Positions 1-12,376 of a stretch of 64,000 nt of DNA are shown here, one piece after another; within the stretch, counting starts at the first letter, position 1, and every line of letters starts with the position of its first letter. The position numbers and the translations under genes were made by a program. The DNA comes from Arthrobacter sp. (lineage in GTDB: Bacteria > Actinomycetota > Actinomycetes > Actinomycetales > Micrococcaceae). The stretch spans positions 1-64,000 of the forward strand of contig JAPLAM010000095.1 in the NCBI GenBank assembly GCA_026393275.1, read 5' to 3'. The notes beneath the pieces were generated by a model that saw only the letters and a list, made by a program, of their open reading frames with translations, searched no databases and was not told where the DNA came from.

Positions 1-423
1 CTGGCCAGCCTTCTCGCGCGCTACGGCGATGACCCCGGACGCTCAGCCGTGGAGGACTCGCCCCTGGCCGCCGCCCGGCGTGCCACGGAACTTACCGGTG
101 CCACTGTGCTGCTCAAGGGCGCCACCACACTGGTGGCCGCCCCCTCCGGGGCCGTGTTCAGCCAGTCGGAGGCGAGCCCCTGGATGGCCACAGCCGGGAG
201 CGGAGACGTCCTGGCCGGAGTGCTGGGCGCCCTGCTCGCACAGCTCGCGGAGGACGCCGGTGCCTTCAGCGCCGTCGGCATCGACGGGCCCGACCGGTGG
301 GCTGCCATCGCGGCGATGGCGGCGAGCCTGCACGGCCGCGCCGGCAGCGCGGCCTCCGCGGGCGGCCCGCTACGGGCCTCCGATATCGCCGAAGCCCTGC
401 CGGGCGTTATCGCAAGGCTGTAA
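1..423 (+). CDS. nnrD: ADP-dependent NAD(P)H-hydrate dehydratase, C-terminal part
   Basis: The reading frame is open from the first base, so the gene begins upstream of the window. The 140 visible residues carry the substrate/ADP-binding stretch VLLKGATTLVA and the signature GSGDVLAGVLGALL, which are typical of the ribokinase-like dehydratase that repairs hydrated NADH and NADPH (NAD(P)HX). In actinobacteria this domain is often fused to an N-terminal epimerase domain, but that part cannot be seen here. The frame ends in TAA just before a damaged glgX. The placement upstream of alr-tsaE, with trehalose genes in between, resembles other Micrococcaceae. The family assignment is firm; the full length is unknown. 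Confidence 0.9.
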   Translation: MASLLARYGDDPGRSAVEDSPLAAARRATELTGATVLLKGATTLVAAPSGAVFSQSEASPWMATAGSGDVLAGVLGALLAQLAEDAGAFSAVGIDGPDRWAAIAAMAASLHGRAGSAASAGGPLRASDIAEALPGVIARL

Positions 424-479
424 CAAAACGGTCCGCGCTGGGCGCATGGTCAGTTAGTAACCCTGCTTACAAGCTGGGC

Positions 480-2606
480 GATGACCTGAGCGAGACGCGG
501 ATCGACCTGACCGAGGTGGACGGCTACGTCTGGCACTGCTACCTCCCGCAGATCCAGCCCGGCCAGAAGTACGGGTACCGGGTACACGGCCCCTACGACC
601 CCGCGAGCGGCAACCGCTTCAACGCCAACAAGCTGCTGATGGACCCGTACGCCAAAGCCATCCAGGGCCAGATCGACTGGGACCCGGCGCTCTTCTCCTA
701 CGAATTCGGCGACCCCGATTCCCGCAACGACGCCGATTCGGCGCCGCACACCATGCACGGTGTGGTCATCAACCCGTTCTTCGAATGGGACGGGGACCGC
801 CAGCTGCGCATCCCGTACCACGAGTCGGTCATCTACGAGGCGCACGTCAAGGGCCTCACCGAGCTCCACCCGGAGATCCCCGATAACCAGCGCGGTACCT
901 ACGCCGGCGTCGCCCACCCTGCGGTCATCGAACACCTGAAGAAACTCGGTGTCACGGCGATCGAGCTTATGCCGGTCCACCAGTTCGTCAACGACGGCAC
1001 CCTCGTGGAGAAGGGCCTCAACAACTACTGGGGCTACAACACCATCGGCTTCTTCGCGCCGCAGAACACGTACAGCTCCTCCGGCGACGTCGGGCACCAG
1101 GTCCAGGAATTCAAGGCCATGGTCCGCGAGCTGCACCGTGCCGGCATTGAGGTGATCCTCGACGTCGTCTACAACCACACCGCCGAGGGCAACCACATGG
1201 TCCCGACGATCGGCTTCCGCGGCATCGACAACGCGGCGTACTACCGCCTGGTCGACAATGACCAGAAGCACTACATGGACTACACCGGGACCGGTAACTC
1301 CCTGAACGTCCGGCACCCGCACTCCCTGCAGCTGCTGATGGACTCCCTGCGCTACTGGGTGACCGAAATGCATGTTGACGGGTTCCGGTTCGACCTCGCC
1401 TCCACGCTGGCCCGCGAGTTCTACGACGTCGACAAGCTCTCCACCTTCTTCGAACTCATCCAGCAGGACCCGATCGTGTCCCAGGTGAAGCTCATCGCCG
1501 AGCCGTGGGACGTCGGTCCCGGCGGCTACCAGGTAGGCAACTTCCCGCCGCAATGGACCGAATGGAACGGCAAATACCGCGACACCGTCCGTGACTTCTG
1601 GCGCGGTGAGCCCTCCACGCTGGGCGAATTCGCCTCCCGCCTCACCGGCTCGGCAGACCTGTACGAGAGCTCCGCGCGGCGCCCGGTGGCTTCCATCAAC
1701 TTCGTCACCGCCCACGACGGCTTCACCATGCGCGACCTGGTCTCCTACAACGAGAAACACAACGAGGCCAACGGCGAAGGCAACAACGACGGCGAATCGC
1801 ACAACCGGTCCTGGAACTGCGGCGAGGAAGGCGACAGCGACAACGACACTGTCCTGACCCTCCGCGCCCGCCAGCAGCGGAACTTCATCGCCACCCTGCT
1901 CCTCTCGCAAGGGGTGCCGATGCTGCTCCACGGTGACGAGCTCGGGCGGACCCAGCAGGGCAACAACAACACCTACTGCCAGGACTCCGAGCTGAGCTGG
2001 GTGCACTGGGACGCCATGGACCAGCCGCTCATCGAGTTCACGGCCTTCGTCAACAAGATCCGCCACGACCACCCGACCTTCCGCCGCAGCCGGTTCTTCG
2101 AAGGCCGGCCGGTCGTCCGCGGCGAGGGCGAGAAGCTGCCCGACCTCGTCTGGCTCAAGACCGACGGCACCGAAATGCTGCCCGAGGACTGGGACAGCGG
2201 CTTCGGCCGGACCATTGGCGTGTTCTACAACGGCGACGGCATCCAGGAGCAGGATTCCCGCGGGCGCCGGATCACTGACGACAGCTTCCTGCTGGCGTTC
2301 AACGCCCACGACGACAATGTGGACTTCGCCCTGCCCAACGACGAGTATTCGCCGTTCTGGGATCTGCTGGTGGACACCGCCGACCAGGCTGACAAAGACG
2401 AACCGCTCAAGGCCGGGTCCGTCCTGGCACTGGCGGCCAAGTCCATGGTGGTGCTGCGGGCACATTCGGGCCCGGAGGTAGAAGTCGACCACTCCGCCGC
2501 GGCGTCGCTGGCCTCCATGGCCGAGCACGAGGAAGCCCAGGAGGAGATGGCGGAGGCGCAGACGAAGGCGGCGGAAACCAGCGCCGCGAAGGCTTCCGCT
2601 TCATGA
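480..2606 (+). CDS. glgX: glycogen debranching enzyme GlgX, 5' end missing
   Basis: GH13 isoamylase-type debranching enzyme, which removes alpha-1,6 branches from phosphorylase-limited glycogen and supplies linear malto-oligosaccharides to TreY and TreZ. Family similarity starts abruptly at [20 protein letters not shown] and then runs uninterrupted. It includes the GH13 regions [19 protein letters not shown] (nucleophile Asp), LIAEPWDVG (acid Glu) and [10 protein letters not shown]. Normal GlgX has about 35-40 more N-terminal residues, forming the start of the CBM48 domain; these are absent. The frame is open back to a GTG at 297 inside nnrD, but no ATG, GTG or TTG with a ribosome site lies between 423 and 600. 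The start is therefore unresolved and the gene is either a 5' deletion or an assembly join. The stop overlaps the treY start (ATGA). Confidence 0.85.
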   Translation, partial: DDLSETRIDLTEVDGYVWHCYLPQIQPGQKYGYRVHGPYDPASGNRFNANKLLMDPYAKAIQGQIDWDPALFSYEFGDPDSRNDADSAPHTMHGVVINPFFEWDGDRQLRIPYHESVIYEAHVKGLTELHPEIPDNQRGTYAGVAHPAVIEHLKKLGVTAIELMPVHQFVNDGTLVEKGLNNYWGYNTIGFFAPQNTYSSSGDVGHQVQEFKAMVRELHRAGIEVILDVVYNHTAEGNHMVPTIGFRGIDNAAYYRLVDNDQKHYMDYTGTGNSLNVRHPHSLQLLMDSLRYWVTEMHVDGFRFDLASTLAREFYDVDKLSTFFELIQQDPIVSQVKLIAEPWDVGPGGYQVGNFPPQWTEWNGKYRDTVRDFWRGEPSTLGEFASRLTGSADLYESSARRPVASINFVTAHDGFTMRDLVSYNEKHNEANGEGNNDGESHNRSWNCGEEGDSDNDTVLTLRARQQRNFIATLLLSQGVPMLLHGDELGRTQQGNNNTYCQDSELSWVHWDAMDQPLIEFTAFVNKIRHDHPTFRRSRFFEGRPVVRGEGEKLPDLVWLKTDGTEMLPEDWDSGFGRTIGVFYNGDGIQEQDSRGRRITDDSFLLAFNAHDDNVDFALPNDEYSPFWDLLVDTADQADKDEPLKAGSVLALAAKSMVVLRAHSGPEVEVDHSAAASLASMAEHEEAQEEMAEAQTKAAETSAAKASAS

Positions 2607-4927
2607 GGACTCCCGCCTCGACCTACCGGCTGCAGATCCGGCCAGGCTTCACCCTGCAGGATGCCGCTGAAACCGTGCCGTACCTGAAGTCCCTGGGCGT
2701 CGACTGGGTCTACCTGTCGCCGATCCTGACGGCGGAGCACGGATCGGACCACGGCTACGACGTCACCGACCCCGCCGCGATCGACCCTGACCGCGGCGGC
2801 CCCGAGGGGCTGGCGGCCGTCTCCCGTGCGGCCCGCGAGGCCGGCATGGGCGTCCTGGTGGACATCGTGCCCAACCACGTCGGCGTCGCCACCCCGGTCC
2901 AGAACCCCTGGTGGTGGTCGCTGCTCAAGGAAGGGCAACAGTCGCGTTACGCCCAGGCGTTCGACGTCGACTGGGACTTCGGCGGCGGCCGGATCCGGAT
3001 CCCCGTGCTGGGCGACGACTCCGACGTCGACGCGCTCGAGGTCCGCGATGGCGAGCTGCGCTACTACGACCACCGGTTCCCGTTGGCCGAGGGCAGCTAC
3101 ACCGCGGGTGACGACCCGCGCGAGGTCCACGACCGGCAGCACTACGAACTGGTGGGCTGGCGCCGCGCCGACACGGACCTGAACTACCGCCGGTTCTTCG
3201 CCGTCAACACCCTCGCCGGGATCAAAGTTGAGATCCCGGACGTCTTCGATGAGGCCCACGAAGAAGTTGTCCGCTGGTTCCGGGAAGACCTGGTGGACGG
3301 GCTGCGGATCGACCACCCGGACGGCCTCGCGGATCCCGCAGGCTACCTGCGGCGGCTCCGCGAAGTGACCGGCGGGGCCTACCTGCTGATCGAGAAGATC
3401 CTCGAGCCGGGGGAGGAGCTTCCGGCCGGCTTCGAGTGCGAGGGGACCACCGGGTATGACGCCCTCGCGGACGTCGATCGGGTGTTCGTCGCTCCTGCCG
3501 GGCAGGCCGGCCTGGACGCGCTGGACGCCTCGCTGCGCGGCGGGGAACCCGCGGACTACGAGCAGATGATCCGTGGCACCAAGCGCCGGATCACGGACGG
3601 AATCCTCCATTCGGAAATGCGGCGGCTCGCCCGGCTGGTGCCGGCCGGTGCCGGGCTCAGCCCGGAAGCCGCCGTCGACGCGCTGTCTGAAATTACCGCG
3701 GCGTTCCCGGTCTACCGCAGCTACCTGCCCGAGGGGGAGGGTGTGCTGCGCGAAGCGTGCGACCTCGCCGTCCGCCGGCGTCCCGACCTGGAAACCGCCG
3801 TGCGGGCACTGCTGCCCTTGCTGCTGCACGCCGGCCCCGGTGCCGACGCCGAACTGGGCCGCCGCTTCCAGCAAACCTCCGGGATGGTGATGGCCAAAGG
3901 CGTCGAGGACACCGCCTTCTTCCGCTACACCCGGCTGGGCACCCTCACGGAAGTCGGCGCGGACCCCACCGAGTTCGCGCTTTCGACGGATGAATTCCAT
4001 GCCCGGATGGGCCGCCGCCAGGCCCGGCTGCCGCTTTCCATGACCACGCTCAGCACCCACGACACCAAGCGCAGCGAGGACACCAGGGCGCGGATCTCGG
4101 TGCTGGCGGAGCTGGCCCCGGAATGGACCGCGGCGCTGCGCCGGCTCCAGGAACTGGCGCCGCTGCCGGACGGCCCGCTGGCCAACCTGCTCTGGCAGGC
4201 CGTGGCCGGGGTCTGGCCCGCGGACCGGGACCGGCTCCAGTCCTACGCGCAGAAGGCCGCCCGCGAGGCCGGCAATTCAACCGACTGGCTGGACCCGGAT
4301 CAGGACTTCGAGGCGGCACTGGCGGCCGCCGTCGACGCCGCCTTCGACAACGACGAGGTGCGCGCCGAACTCGACTCGCTGGTGGCACTGCTTGATCCGT
4401 ATGGCTCCGCCAACGCACTCTCGGCCAAACTCGTCCAGCTCACCATGCCGGGCGTGCCGGACGTGTATCAGGGCACCGAGTTCTGGGACCGGTCGCTGAC
4501 CGACCCGGACAACCGCCGGCCGTTCGACTTCGGAGCCCGGCGCGACGCACTGGCAGCACTCGACGCCGGTGAGCTGCCGGCGTCGTACCGGCACGACGCG
4601 GCGAAGCTGCTGGTGACCTCACGGGCCTTGCGGCTGCGCCGGGACGCGCCGGAGTTGTTCGCCGGCTACACGCCGGTGCCGGCGACCGGAACCTCAGCCG
4701 AGCACCTGGTGGCCTTTGACCGCGGCGCCGGCGCGCCGGGGGCCATCACCCTGGCCACGAGGCTGCCCCGCGGCCTCGAACAGCGCGGCGGCTGGCAGGA
4801 CACCGCCATCGAACTCGCCGCCGCCATGACCGACCAGCTCAGCGGCAGGTCCTTCGGCCCCGGCACGACGGAGGTGGCCGAGATCCTCCGCGACTACCCG
4901 GTGGCGCTGCTGGTGCCGGCCGCCTGA
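2603..4927 (+). CDS. treY: (1->4)-alpha-D-glucan 1-alpha-D-glucosylmutase (maltooligosyltrehalose synthase)
   Basis: GH13 enzyme that turns the reducing-end maltose unit of a malto-oligosaccharide into a trehalose unit. The N-terminus [10 protein letters not shown] and LYLSPI-like segment [10 protein letters not shown], followed by [11 protein letters not shown], is diagnostic of TreY. GH13 motifs follow as [18 protein letters not shown] (nucleophile Asp) and [11 protein letters not shown] (Glu acid/base), with the usual long C-terminal region containing [16 protein letters not shown] and [16 protein letters not shown]. The length of 774 residues is normal. Its ATG overlaps the glgX stop by four bases, so the genes are translationally coupled. 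It is followed 38 bp later by treZ. Cytoplasmic, part of the TreYZ trehalose route. Confidence 0.96.
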   Translation: MRTPASTYRLQIRPGFTLQDAAETVPYLKSLGVDWVYLSPILTAEHGSDHGYDVTDPAAIDPDRGGPEGLAAVSRAAREAGMGVLVDIVPNHVGVATPVQNPWWWSLLKEGQQSRYAQAFDVDWDFGGGRIRIPVLGDDSDVDALEVRDGELRYYDHRFPLAEGSYTAGDDPREVHDRQHYELVGWRRADTDLNYRRFFAVNTLAGIKVEIPDVFDEAHEEVVRWFREDLVDGLRIDHPDGLADPAGYLRRLREVTGGAYLLIEKILEPGEELPAGFECEGTTGYDALADVDRVFVAPAGQAGLDALDASLRGGEPADYEQMIRGTKRRITDGILHSEMRRLARLVPAGAGLSPEAAVDALSEITAAFPVYRSYLPEGEGVLREACDLAVRRRPDLETAVRALLPLLLHAGPGADAELGRRFQQTSGMVMAKGVEDTAFFRYTRLGTLTEVGADPTEFALSTDEFHARMGRRQARLPLSMTTLSTHDTKRSEDTRARISVLAELAPEWTAALRRLQELAPLPDGPLANLLWQAVAGVWPADRDRLQSYAQKAAREAGNSTDWLDPDQDFEAALAAAVDAAFDNDEVRAELDSLVALLDPYGSANALSAKLVQLTMPGVPDVYQGTEFWDRSLTDPDNRRPFDFGARRDALAALDAGELPASYRHDAAKLLVTSRALRLRRDAPELFAGYTPVPATGTSAEHLVAFDRGAGAPGAITLATRLPRGLEQRGGWQDTAIELAAAMTDQLSGRSFGPGTTEVAEILRDYPVALLVPAA

Positions 4928-4965
4928 CACGCCCGTACTGAACTATCGACAAAGAGGGAACGGCC

Positions 4966-6729
4966 ATGACTCTGCCCGCACACGGAACCGAACGCTTCGA
5001 CCTCTGGGCGCCGGATGCACACGAGGTCACGCTGCTCGCCGGCGGACAGCGCTACCCGATGAGCCCGGCCGCCGACGGCCGCGGCGGCTGGTGGACCGCG
5101 CCTGAGGCTCCGGCCTCAGGCGAGGTCGACTACGGCTACCTCCTGGACGGCGACGACACGCCGCTGCCGGACCCTCGGTCGCGCCGCCAGCCCGAGGGCG
5201 TGCACGCGCTCTCGCGGACCTTTGACCCCGGCAGCCACGCGTGGACCGACGGCGGCTGGGCGGGCCGCGAACTGCAGGGCGGGGTGATCTACGAGCTGCA
5301 TCTGGGCACCTTCACGCCAGAGGGGACGCTGGATGCGGCGATCGGGAAGCTCGGCTATCTCGCCGATCTCGGCGTCGACTTCGTGGAACTGCTACCGGTC
5401 AACGGGTTCAACGGCACCCACAACTGGGGCTACGACGGCGTCCTCTGGTACGCCGTGCACGAGGGCTACGGCGGCCCCGCCGCATACCAGCGCTTCGTCG
5501 ACGCCGCCCACGGTGCGGGACTGGGCGTCATCCAGGACGTCGTGTACAACCACCTCGGCCCGAGCGGCAACTACCTGCCCCGGTACGGGCCGTACCTCAA
5601 GTCCGGTGAGGGCAACACCTGGGGCGACTCGGTCAACCTGGACGGCCCCGGTTCCGACGTCGTCCGCCGCTACATCCTCGACAACGCGGCCATGTGGCTG
5701 CGCGACTACCACGTGGACGGCCTCCGGCTCGATGCCGTGCACGCCTTCAAGGACGAGCGCGCCCTGCACCTGCTGGAGGAGTTCGGGACCCTGGCCGACA
5801 CTGTCGCCGCCGAGACCGGACGCCCCGCGACGATGATTGCCGAGTCGGACCTGAACAACCCGCACCTGCTGTACCCGCGGGCCGCCAACGGGTACGGCCT
5901 GGCCGGGCAGTGGAGCGATGACTTCCACCACGCCCTCCACGTCAACGTCAGCGGCGAAACCACCGGCTACTACGCCGACTTCGATTCACTCGCGGCGTTC
6001 GCGAAGGTCCTCGAGAAGGGTTTCTTCCACGACGGGAGCTACTCCAGCTTCCGGGAACGGCACCACGGCCGGCCCATCAACGCCTCCCTGGTCCACCCCG
6101 CAGCCCTGGTGGTCTGCAACCAGAACCACGACCAGGTCGGCAACCGGGCCACCGGCGACAGGCTCGCCCAGACCCTCGGCTACGGGCAGCTGGCGCTCGC
6201 CGCCGTCGCGACCCTGACCGCCCCGTTCACGCCGATGCTGTTCATGGGCGAGGAGTACGGCGCCACCACGCCGTGGCAGTTCTTCACCTCGCACCCGGAA
6301 CCCGAGCTGGGCAAGGCCACAGCGGAGGGCCGGATCAGGGAATTCGAGCGGATGGGCTGGGATCCCGCCGTCGTGCCGGACCCGCAGGACCCGGCCACGT
6401 TCACCCGCTCCAAGCTGGACTGGGCCGAGGCCGCCGACGGGGAGCACGCCCGGCTGCTGGAGCTGTACCGGCAGCTGATCGCGCTGCGCCGCGCGACGCC
6501 GGAACTCGCCGGCCTCGGCTTCGCGGAGACCGCCGTCGACTTCAGCGAGGACGAGGGCTGGCTGCTGGCGCGGCGCGGCAGCGTAGAAGTGGCGATGAAC
6601 TTCTCCGCCGAACCGCGGCGGGTTGCCGTCCGCGGCGGTTCGCTGCTGCTGGCCACGGAGGCCGACGTCGGGCTGAGCCCGGACGGGCTCGAACTGTCCG
6701 GCCACAGCGCCGCCGTCGTCGCGCCGTAG
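4966..6729 (+). CDS. treZ: malto-oligosyltrehalose trehalohydrolase
   Basis: GH13 enzyme that releases free trehalose from the maltooligosyl-trehalose made by TreY. An N-terminal CBM48/E-set part ([17 protein letters not shown]) precedes the barrel with [38 protein letters not shown] (nucleophile) and [10 protein letters not shown] (acid Glu). [12 protein letters not shown] is also present. 587 residues is the usual size. An AGAGGGAA ribosome site lies 7 nt before the ATG. Last gene of the glgX-treY-treZ unit; trehalose serves as a compatible solute and carbon store. With glgX damaged, TreYZ would depend on debranched glucans from another source. Confidence 0.96.
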   Translation: MTLPAHGTERFDLWAPDAHEVTLLAGGQRYPMSPAADGRGGWWTAPEAPASGEVDYGYLLDGDDTPLPDPRSRRQPEGVHALSRTFDPGSHAWTDGGWAGRELQGGVIYELHLGTFTPEGTLDAAIGKLGYLADLGVDFVELLPVNGFNGTHNWGYDGVLWYAVHEGYGGPAAYQRFVDAAHGAGLGVIQDVVYNHLGPSGNYLPRYGPYLKSGEGNTWGDSVNLDGPGSDVVRRYILDNAAMWLRDYHVDGLRLDAVHAFKDERALHLLEEFGTLADTVAAETGRPATMIAESDLNNPHLLYPRAANGYGLAGQWSDDFHHALHVNVSGETTGYYADFDSLAAFAKVLEKGFFHDGSYSSFRERHHGRPINASLVHPAALVVCNQNHDQVGNRATGDRLAQTLGYGQLALAAVATLTAPFTPMLFMGEEYGATTPWQFFTSHPEPELGKATAEGRIREFERMGWDPAVVPDPQDPATFTRSKLDWAEAADGEHARLLELYRQLIALRRATPELAGLGFAETAVDFSEDEGWLLARRGSVEVAMNFSAEPRRVAVRGGSLLLATEADVGLSPDGLELSGHSAAVVAP

Positions 6730-6781
6730 CGCCCGCAAAACTGACAATCCAGCACTTCCCCGATTGAGGCAGGATAGACCC

Positions 6782-7819
<1,038 letters not shown>

Positions 7820-7821
7820 GC

Positions 7822-7853
7822 CGGCGCCGGGGCGGTCCGCCGTCCCGGCGCCG
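7822..7853 (+). terminator. GC-rich hairpin after the aldo/keto reductase gene
   Basis: A perfect 10-bp stem (CGGCGCCGGG/CCCGGCGCCG) with a 12-nt loop starts 2 bp after the stop codon. There is no T-run, so it may be an RNA 3'-end stabiliser or a weak or Rho-assisted terminator. Confidence 0.4.
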
Positions 7854-8011
7854 AACGTAACAGATTCGGTGCCGCGGCCGGGAACAACTCAGGCCCCGGC
7901 GCCGTTGACTAGAATGCAAGGGCGCCGCATGGCGTTGTGCCCGTTTGCCGTCGTCGTACAGTTAGAGTGCGTCCGGGACGGGCGCTGAAGTTTGTTCTCA
8001 AAGGGAGTTTC

Positions 8012-9097
8012 GTGTCTGCAAATCCGATTCGTGTTGCAATCGTCGGCGTTGGTAACTGTGCCACGTCGCTGGTCCAGGGTGTCCAGTACTACCGGGATGC
8101 CGACCCCCAGGCCACGATCCCGGGTCTGATGCACGTGGAGTTCGGCAAGTACCACGTCAACGACGTGCAGTTCGTCGCCGCGTTCGACGTCGACGGCAAG
8201 AAGGTGGGCCAGGACCTCTCCGCCGCGATCCTCGCCAGCGAAAACAACACCATCAAGATCGCCGATGTCCCGCCGACCGGCGTCACCGTCCAGCGCGGCC
8301 CGACCCTCGACGGCCTCGGCAAGTACTACCTCGAGACCATTGAGCAGTCCCCGGAGGAGCCGGTCGACGTCGTCCAGGCCCTCAAGGACGCCAAGGTCGA
8401 CGTGATGGTCTGCTACCTGCCCGTGGGATCCCAGGAAGCGGCCGAATTCTACGCCCAGGCCGCCATCGACGCCGGTGTGGCGTTCGTCAACGCGCTGCCC
8501 GTGTTCATCGCCGGCACCAAGGCGTGGGCGGACAAGTTCACCGCCGCCGGCGTGCCGATCGTGGGCGACGACATCAAGAGCCAGATCGGTGCCACCATCA
8601 CGCACCGCGTCATGGCCAAGCTCTTCGAGGACCGCGGCGTCACCCTGGACCGCACCTACCAGCTGAACGTCGGCGGCAACATGGACTTCAAGAACATGCT
8701 GGAGCGCGACCGCCTCGAGTCCAAGAAGATCTCCAAGACCCAGGCCGTCACCTCCAACGTGGAGGCCGACATCGCACCCCGCGACGTGCACATCGGCCCG
8801 TCGGACTACGTGCAGTGGCTCGACGACCGCAAATGGGCCTTTGTCCGCCTCGAAGGCCGCAACTTCGGCGACGCCCCGGTGTCCCTGGAATACAAGCTGG
8901 AGGTTTGGGACTCGCCCAACTCCGCCGGCGTGATCATCGACGCCATCCGGGCCGCCAAGATCGGCCTGGACCGCGGCATCGGCGGCCCGCTGCTCTCCGC
9001 ATCGAGCTACTTCATGAAGTCCCCGCCGGAGCAGTTCAACGACGACCTCGCCCGTGAAAAGGTTGAGGCCTTCATCCGCGGCGACCTGGAGCGCTAA
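8012..9097 (+). CDS. ino1: inositol-3-phosphate synthase
   Basis: NAD-dependent conversion of glucose 6-phosphate to 1D-myo-inositol 3-phosphate, the entry step for mycothiol and inositol lipids. The short actinobacterial form (361 residues) is recognisable by the Rossmann start [19 protein letters not shown] and by [30 protein letters not shown] and [13 protein letters not shown]. The GTG start is chosen because GGGAG precedes it and the next residues are PIRVAIVG; a longer open frame upstream has no family similarity. It faces fhs across a strong hairpin. mshA, which uses its product, lies 2 kb downstream on the other strand. Confidence 0.95.
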   Translation: MSANPIRVAIVGVGNCATSLVQGVQYYRDADPQATIPGLMHVEFGKYHVNDVQFVAAFDVDGKKVGQDLSAAILASENNTIKIADVPPTGVTVQRGPTLDGLGKYYLETIEQSPEEPVDVVQALKDAKVDVMVCYLPVGSQEAAEFYAQAAIDAGVAFVNALPVFIAGTKAWADKFTAAGVPIVGDDIKSQIGATITHRVMAKLFEDRGVTLDRTYQLNVGGNMDFKNMLERDRLESKKISKTQAVTSNVEADIAPRDVHIGPSDYVQWLDDRKWAFVRLEGRNFGDAPVSLEYKLEVWDSPNSAGVIIDAIRAAKIGLDRGIGGPLLSASSYFMKSPPEQFNDDLAREKVEAFIRGDLER

Positions 9098-9106
9098 GCC
9101 CCCTCT

Positions 9107-9167
9107 GTTGCCCTATCACTTTTGGTCCCTCAACCCCCGGGTTAGGGACCAAAAGTGATAGGGCAAC
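9107..9167. terminator. Long near-perfect palindrome between convergent ino1 and fhs
   Basis: Two 24-nt arms (GTTGCCCTATCACTTTTGGT... and its exact complement) flank an inner AACCC/GGGTT extension with one bulged C, giving about 29 paired bases around a 2-nt loop. It lies 10 bp after the ino1 stop and 6 bp from the fhs stop. As RNA it would form a hairpin on either strand and probably ends both transcripts. The AT-containing arms are unusual in this GC-rich background and look like a mobile palindromic repeat. Confidence 0.75.
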
Positions 9168-9172
9168 GTGCG

Positions 9173-10939
9173 TTAAAAGAGGCCGACGGGGTTGCCGTCG
9201 GCGTCTACGTCCATCCGCATCGCGGCCGGGACCTTGGGCAGCCCCGGCATCGTCATCACCGCACCCGTGAGCGCCACGATGAAGCCCGCTCCGGTCTTGG
9301 GAATCAGGTCCCGCACGTGCACGGTGAAGCCCTTCGGTGCGCTGAGCTTGGCGGCGTCGTCGCTGAAGGAGTACTGCGTCTTCGCCATGCAGACCGGCAT
9401 GCCCGACCAGCCGTTCTTTTCGATCTCCGCGAGCCGCCTGAGGGCCGGCACGGAGAAGTCCACGCCGTCGGCCCCATAGATCTCCTGCACGATCGTGCGG
9501 ATCTTGTCCTCGACGGACATCTCCAGCGGGTACAGGTGCCGGAAGCCGTGCGGGGCGGCGATGGCCGCGGCAACCTTCGCGGCGAGCTCGTCCCCGCCGT
9601 CGCCGCCTCCGCCGCGGCCCCAGACGTCCGCGACTGCCGCCTGCACGCCCTCCGCGGCGCACCAGTCCAGCAGCCAGTCGAGCTCCTCCGCGGTGTCGGT
9701 GCCGAACCTGTTGATCGCCACCACCGGAGTGATGCCGAACTTCTCCACGTTGCGCACGTGCCGCTGCAGGTTGGGGGCGCCCGCGGCCAGCGCCTCGACA
9801 TTGGGTTCCGTGAGCTGGTCCTTGGCGACGCCGCCGTGCATCTTGAGCGCGCGGATGGTTGCCACCACCACGACGGCGGACGGCGCGACGTCGGCGATCC
9901 TCGCCTTGATGTCCATGTACTTTTCGGCGCCCAGATCGGCGCCGAACCCGGCCTCGGTGACGACGACGTCGGCCAGGCTGCGGGCGGTCTGGGTCGCGAT
10001 CAGCGAATTGCAGCCGTGTGCGATGTTGGCGAAGGGTCCGCCGTGCACCAGGGCCGGGGTGCCCGCGATAGTCTGCACCAGGTTGGGCTTGATCGCGTCC
10101 CTGAGCAGCATGGTCAGGGCGCCCTGGACGCCGAGGTCCGCGACCGTGACCGGCTCGCGGTCGTAGGTGTAGCCGAAGGTGATCCGGCCCAGCCGGGCGC
10201 GCAGGTCGTTCAGGTCGGTCGCGAGGCAGAACACCGCCATGATCTCCGAGGCGACCGTGATGTCGAAACCGTCCTGCCGCGGCACGCCCTGGGTCGGACC
10301 GCCCAGGCCGATCACCACTTCGCGCAGCGACCGGTCATTCATATCCAGGACGCGCTTGAACGTCATCCGGCGCGGGTCGATGTTCAGCGCGTTGCCCTGG
10401 TAGATGTGGTTGTCCACGAGTGCCATCAGGGCGTTGTTGGCGGAGGTGATGGCGTGGAAGTCGCCGGTGAAATGCAGATTGATCTCATCCATCGGCAGGA
10501 CCTGGGAGTAGCCGCCGCCCGTCGCGCCGCCCTTCATGCCCAGGATCGGCCCCAGCGACGGCTCGCGCAGCGCGATCATGACCCGGTGCCCGGCGCGGGC
10601 CAGGGAATCGGCCAGGCCCACCGTCGTGGTGGACTTGCCCTCGCCGGCCGGGGTGGGTGACATCGCCGAAACCAGCACCACCTTGCCGGGTGAATGCGCG
10701 CCGGTCCGCGTGAGCTTGGCCGGATCGATCTTCGCCTTGAAGCGGCCGTAGAGTTCCAGCGCCTCGGGGTTGATCCCGGCCGCGGCCGCCACCTCCTCGA
10801 TCGGCCGCATCGTGGCCCGGCGGGCGATCTCCAGATCGCTCAGGACCGGTTTCTCGACCGGCGGTACCGGCCGTGCCGCCGGCGTCTCGGCCGGCCGTGC
10901 GGCGCCGGCTGCTGCGGTTTCCGTGGTGTTCTCAGACAT
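9173..10939 (-). CDS. fhs: formate--tetrahydrofolate ligase
   Basis: ATP-dependent formation of 10-formyl-tetrahydrofolate from formate for one-carbon metabolism. The 588-residue protein has the P-loop-like [18 protein letters not shown], the signature [19 protein letters not shown] (residues about 125-145), the substrate region [13 protein letters not shown] [16 protein letters not shown], and the C-terminal [19 protein letters not shown]. The first 40 residues are an Ala/Pro/Glu-rich extension not found in most homologues. It converges on ino1. A 5-formyl-THF cyclo-ligase of the same pathway sits at 50.6 kb. Confidence 0.96.
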   Translation of the reverse strand: MSENTTETAAAGAARPAETPAARPVPPVEKPVLSDLEIARRATMRPIEEVAAAAGINPEALELYGRFKAKIDPAKLTRTGAHSPGKVVLVSAMSPTPAGEGKSTTTVGLADSLARAGHRVMIALREPSLGPILGMKGGATGGGYSQVLPMDEINLHFTGDFHAITSANNALMALVDNHIYQGNALNIDPRRMTFKRVLDMNDRSLREVVIGLGGPTQGVPRQDGFDITVASEIMAVFCLATDLNDLRARLGRITFGYTYDREPVTVADLGVQGALTMLLRDAIKPNLVQTIAGTPALVHGGPFANIAHGCNSLIATQTARSLADVVVTEAGFGADLGAEKYMDIKARIADVAPSAVVVVATIRALKMHGGVAKDQLTEPNVEALAAGAPNLQRHVRNVEKFGITPVVAINRFGTDTAEELDWLLDWCAAEGVQAAVADVWGRGGGGDGGDELAAKVAAAIAAPHGFRHLYPLEMSVEDKIRTIVQEIYGADGVDFSVPALRRLAEIEKNGWSGMPVCMAKTQYSFSDDAAKLSAPKGFTVHVRDLIPKTGAGFIVALTGAVMTMPGLPKVPAAMRMDVDADGNPVGLF

Positions 10940-11012
10940 CCTTGTCCTTCAGCTCGTGGCTTCGTCTGGCTCCGGCCGGCGGGTCCGGCCAGCCGTCCGG
11001 CCGGGTTCCCGG

Positions 11013-12278
11013 TCAGGGTGTGTGGCCCGCCGGGATGCTTCGTGTTCCAAAGTACTGGACCAGGGCGGACTGGTAGCTCTCCAGCGTGATCGCGGCGGTG
11101 CGCTGCCAGCCGAAGTCCTGGGCGTGCACCGAGGCCGCGCGGCCCATGTCTTCCCGGGTGGCCGGGTCGTCGTGCAGGGCCTCAAGGGCATCGGCCCAGT
11201 CCGCGGCCTTGTGCCCCTCCACCAGCAGGCCGGTCCGGCCGTCGAAGATCGCCCGCGACAAGCCGCCTACCTTCGTGGCGACCACCGGCGTGCCGCAGGC
11301 CTGGGCATCGAGGGCGACGAGGCCGAAGGATTCGCTGTAGGACGGCATCACCACGACGTCGGCCGAACGGTACCAGCCCGCCAGCTTGGGCGCGCTGACC
11401 GGCGGATGGTGCGTGACGACGTCGTCCATCCCGGCGGCGGTGATCAGGGCCTTGAGGTCAAAATCCTTCGCCCCGCTCACCGCGCCCAGGATGGTCAGCT
11501 GCAGATCGATGTCCGGGCGGCGGGCGCGCAACAGCGCGGCCGCCTTGATCAGGATCTGCGGGCCCTTGAGCCGCTGGATCCGCCCGGCGAACAACAGATG
11601 GAAACGGCCGGGCGGCACCCCGTGCTCGCTCCGGGCACGGCTCCGGAACGCGGGAGTGAAGACTCCCAGGTCCACACCCGGGGGTGCCACATCGATGTGG
11701 TCCGGGTCGGCGTCGTAGTGTGAGACCAGTTCGGCGGCCTCGGCCCCGGTGTTGGCGATCAGCCGGGTGGCGCCGTCGACGATCCGGTGTTCGCCCTCCT
11801 CACGGCGGCGCGGCTCGGGCTGCTCCCCGGACTCCAGCAGCAGGTTCTTGACCTTGGCCATGGTGTGCATGGTGTGCACCAGCGGCACCCCCCAGAGCTC
11901 CGAGACCTCCAGCCCGGCGACCCCGGACACCCAGTAATGCGAATGGACCAGGTCGTACCGGCCGTGCGGCTGCAGCTCCTTGACCCGGTCGATCTCGGCC
12001 ACCATGCTGTGCAGCAGTGCCGGGAGTTCTTCCTTGGGAAGCTTCCGCGGCGGACCGGCGAGCACATTGTGCACGCATACTCCCGGGGACGGGTGCTCGA
12101 CGGCGGCCTGGCCGGCCGCGGTGGACCGGGTAAAGATCTCCACCTCGACGCCGGTCTCCGCCAGGGCCGCGGCGAGGGCGCGGATGTATACGTTCATCCC
12201 TCCGGCGTCCCCGGACCCGGGCTGCTCCATCGGCGAGGTGTGCAGCGAGAGGAAGGCGACACGACGGGCCAGTGGCAT
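11013..12278 (-). CDS. mshA: D-inositol-3-phosphate glycosyltransferase
   Basis: GT4 enzyme that transfers N-acetylglucosamine from UDP-GlcNAc to inositol 3-phosphate, the first committed step of mycothiol synthesis. It shows the MshA N-terminus RVAFLSLHTSPMEQPGSGDA followed by GGMNVYIRALA, HSHYWVSG, HTMHTMAKVKN, and the nucleotide-sugar motif PSYSESFGLVALDAQACGTP. The ATG at 12278 is preferred to an upstream in-frame start because AAGGGAAG precedes it and family similarity begins there; this gives 421 residues. Its position beside ino1 supports the assignment. Mycothiol is the main low-molecular thiol in such bacteria and a likely partner of the persulfide genes at 56-61 kb. Confidence 0.95.
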   Translation of the reverse strand: MPLARRVAFLSLHTSPMEQPGSGDAGGMNVYIRALAAALAETGVEVEIFTRSTAAGQAAVEHPSPGVCVHNVLAGPPRKLPKEELPALLHSMVAEIDRVKELQPHGRYDLVHSHYWVSGVAGLEVSELWGVPLVHTMHTMAKVKNLLLESGEQPEPRRREEGEHRIVDGATRLIANTGAEAAELVSHYDADPDHIDVAPPGVDLGVFTPAFRSRARSEHGVPPGRFHLLFAGRIQRLKGPQILIKAAALLRARRPDIDLQLTILGAVSGAKDFDLKALITAAGMDDVVTHHPPVSAPKLAGWYRSADVVVMPSYSESFGLVALDAQACGTPVVATKVGGLSRAIFDGRTGLLVEGHKAADWADALEALHDDPATREDMGRAASVHAQDFGWQRTAAITLESYQSALVQYFGTRSIPAGHTP

Positions 12279-12363
12279 CCTGCTTCCCTTCCTCGGTGCG
12301 ACGTGGATTCGATAAAACACTACTCCTGAACCGCAGGCCGGTTCGCCGCCGTCCGTCTGCTGC

Positions 12364-12369
12364 TAACGT
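12364..12369 (+). promoter_or_regulatory. -10 hexamer of leaderless GNAT gene
   Basis: TAACGT lies 7 nt before the GTG start, which places the transcription start on the start codon itself. Confidence 0.5.
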
Positions 12370-12376
12370 TGCCGCT

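Noticed and set aside
450..2528. 692-codon open frame antisense to glgX
   Set aside because: Val/Gly/Asp-rich product with no family similarity; a typical high-GC shadow of a real gene in codon phase.
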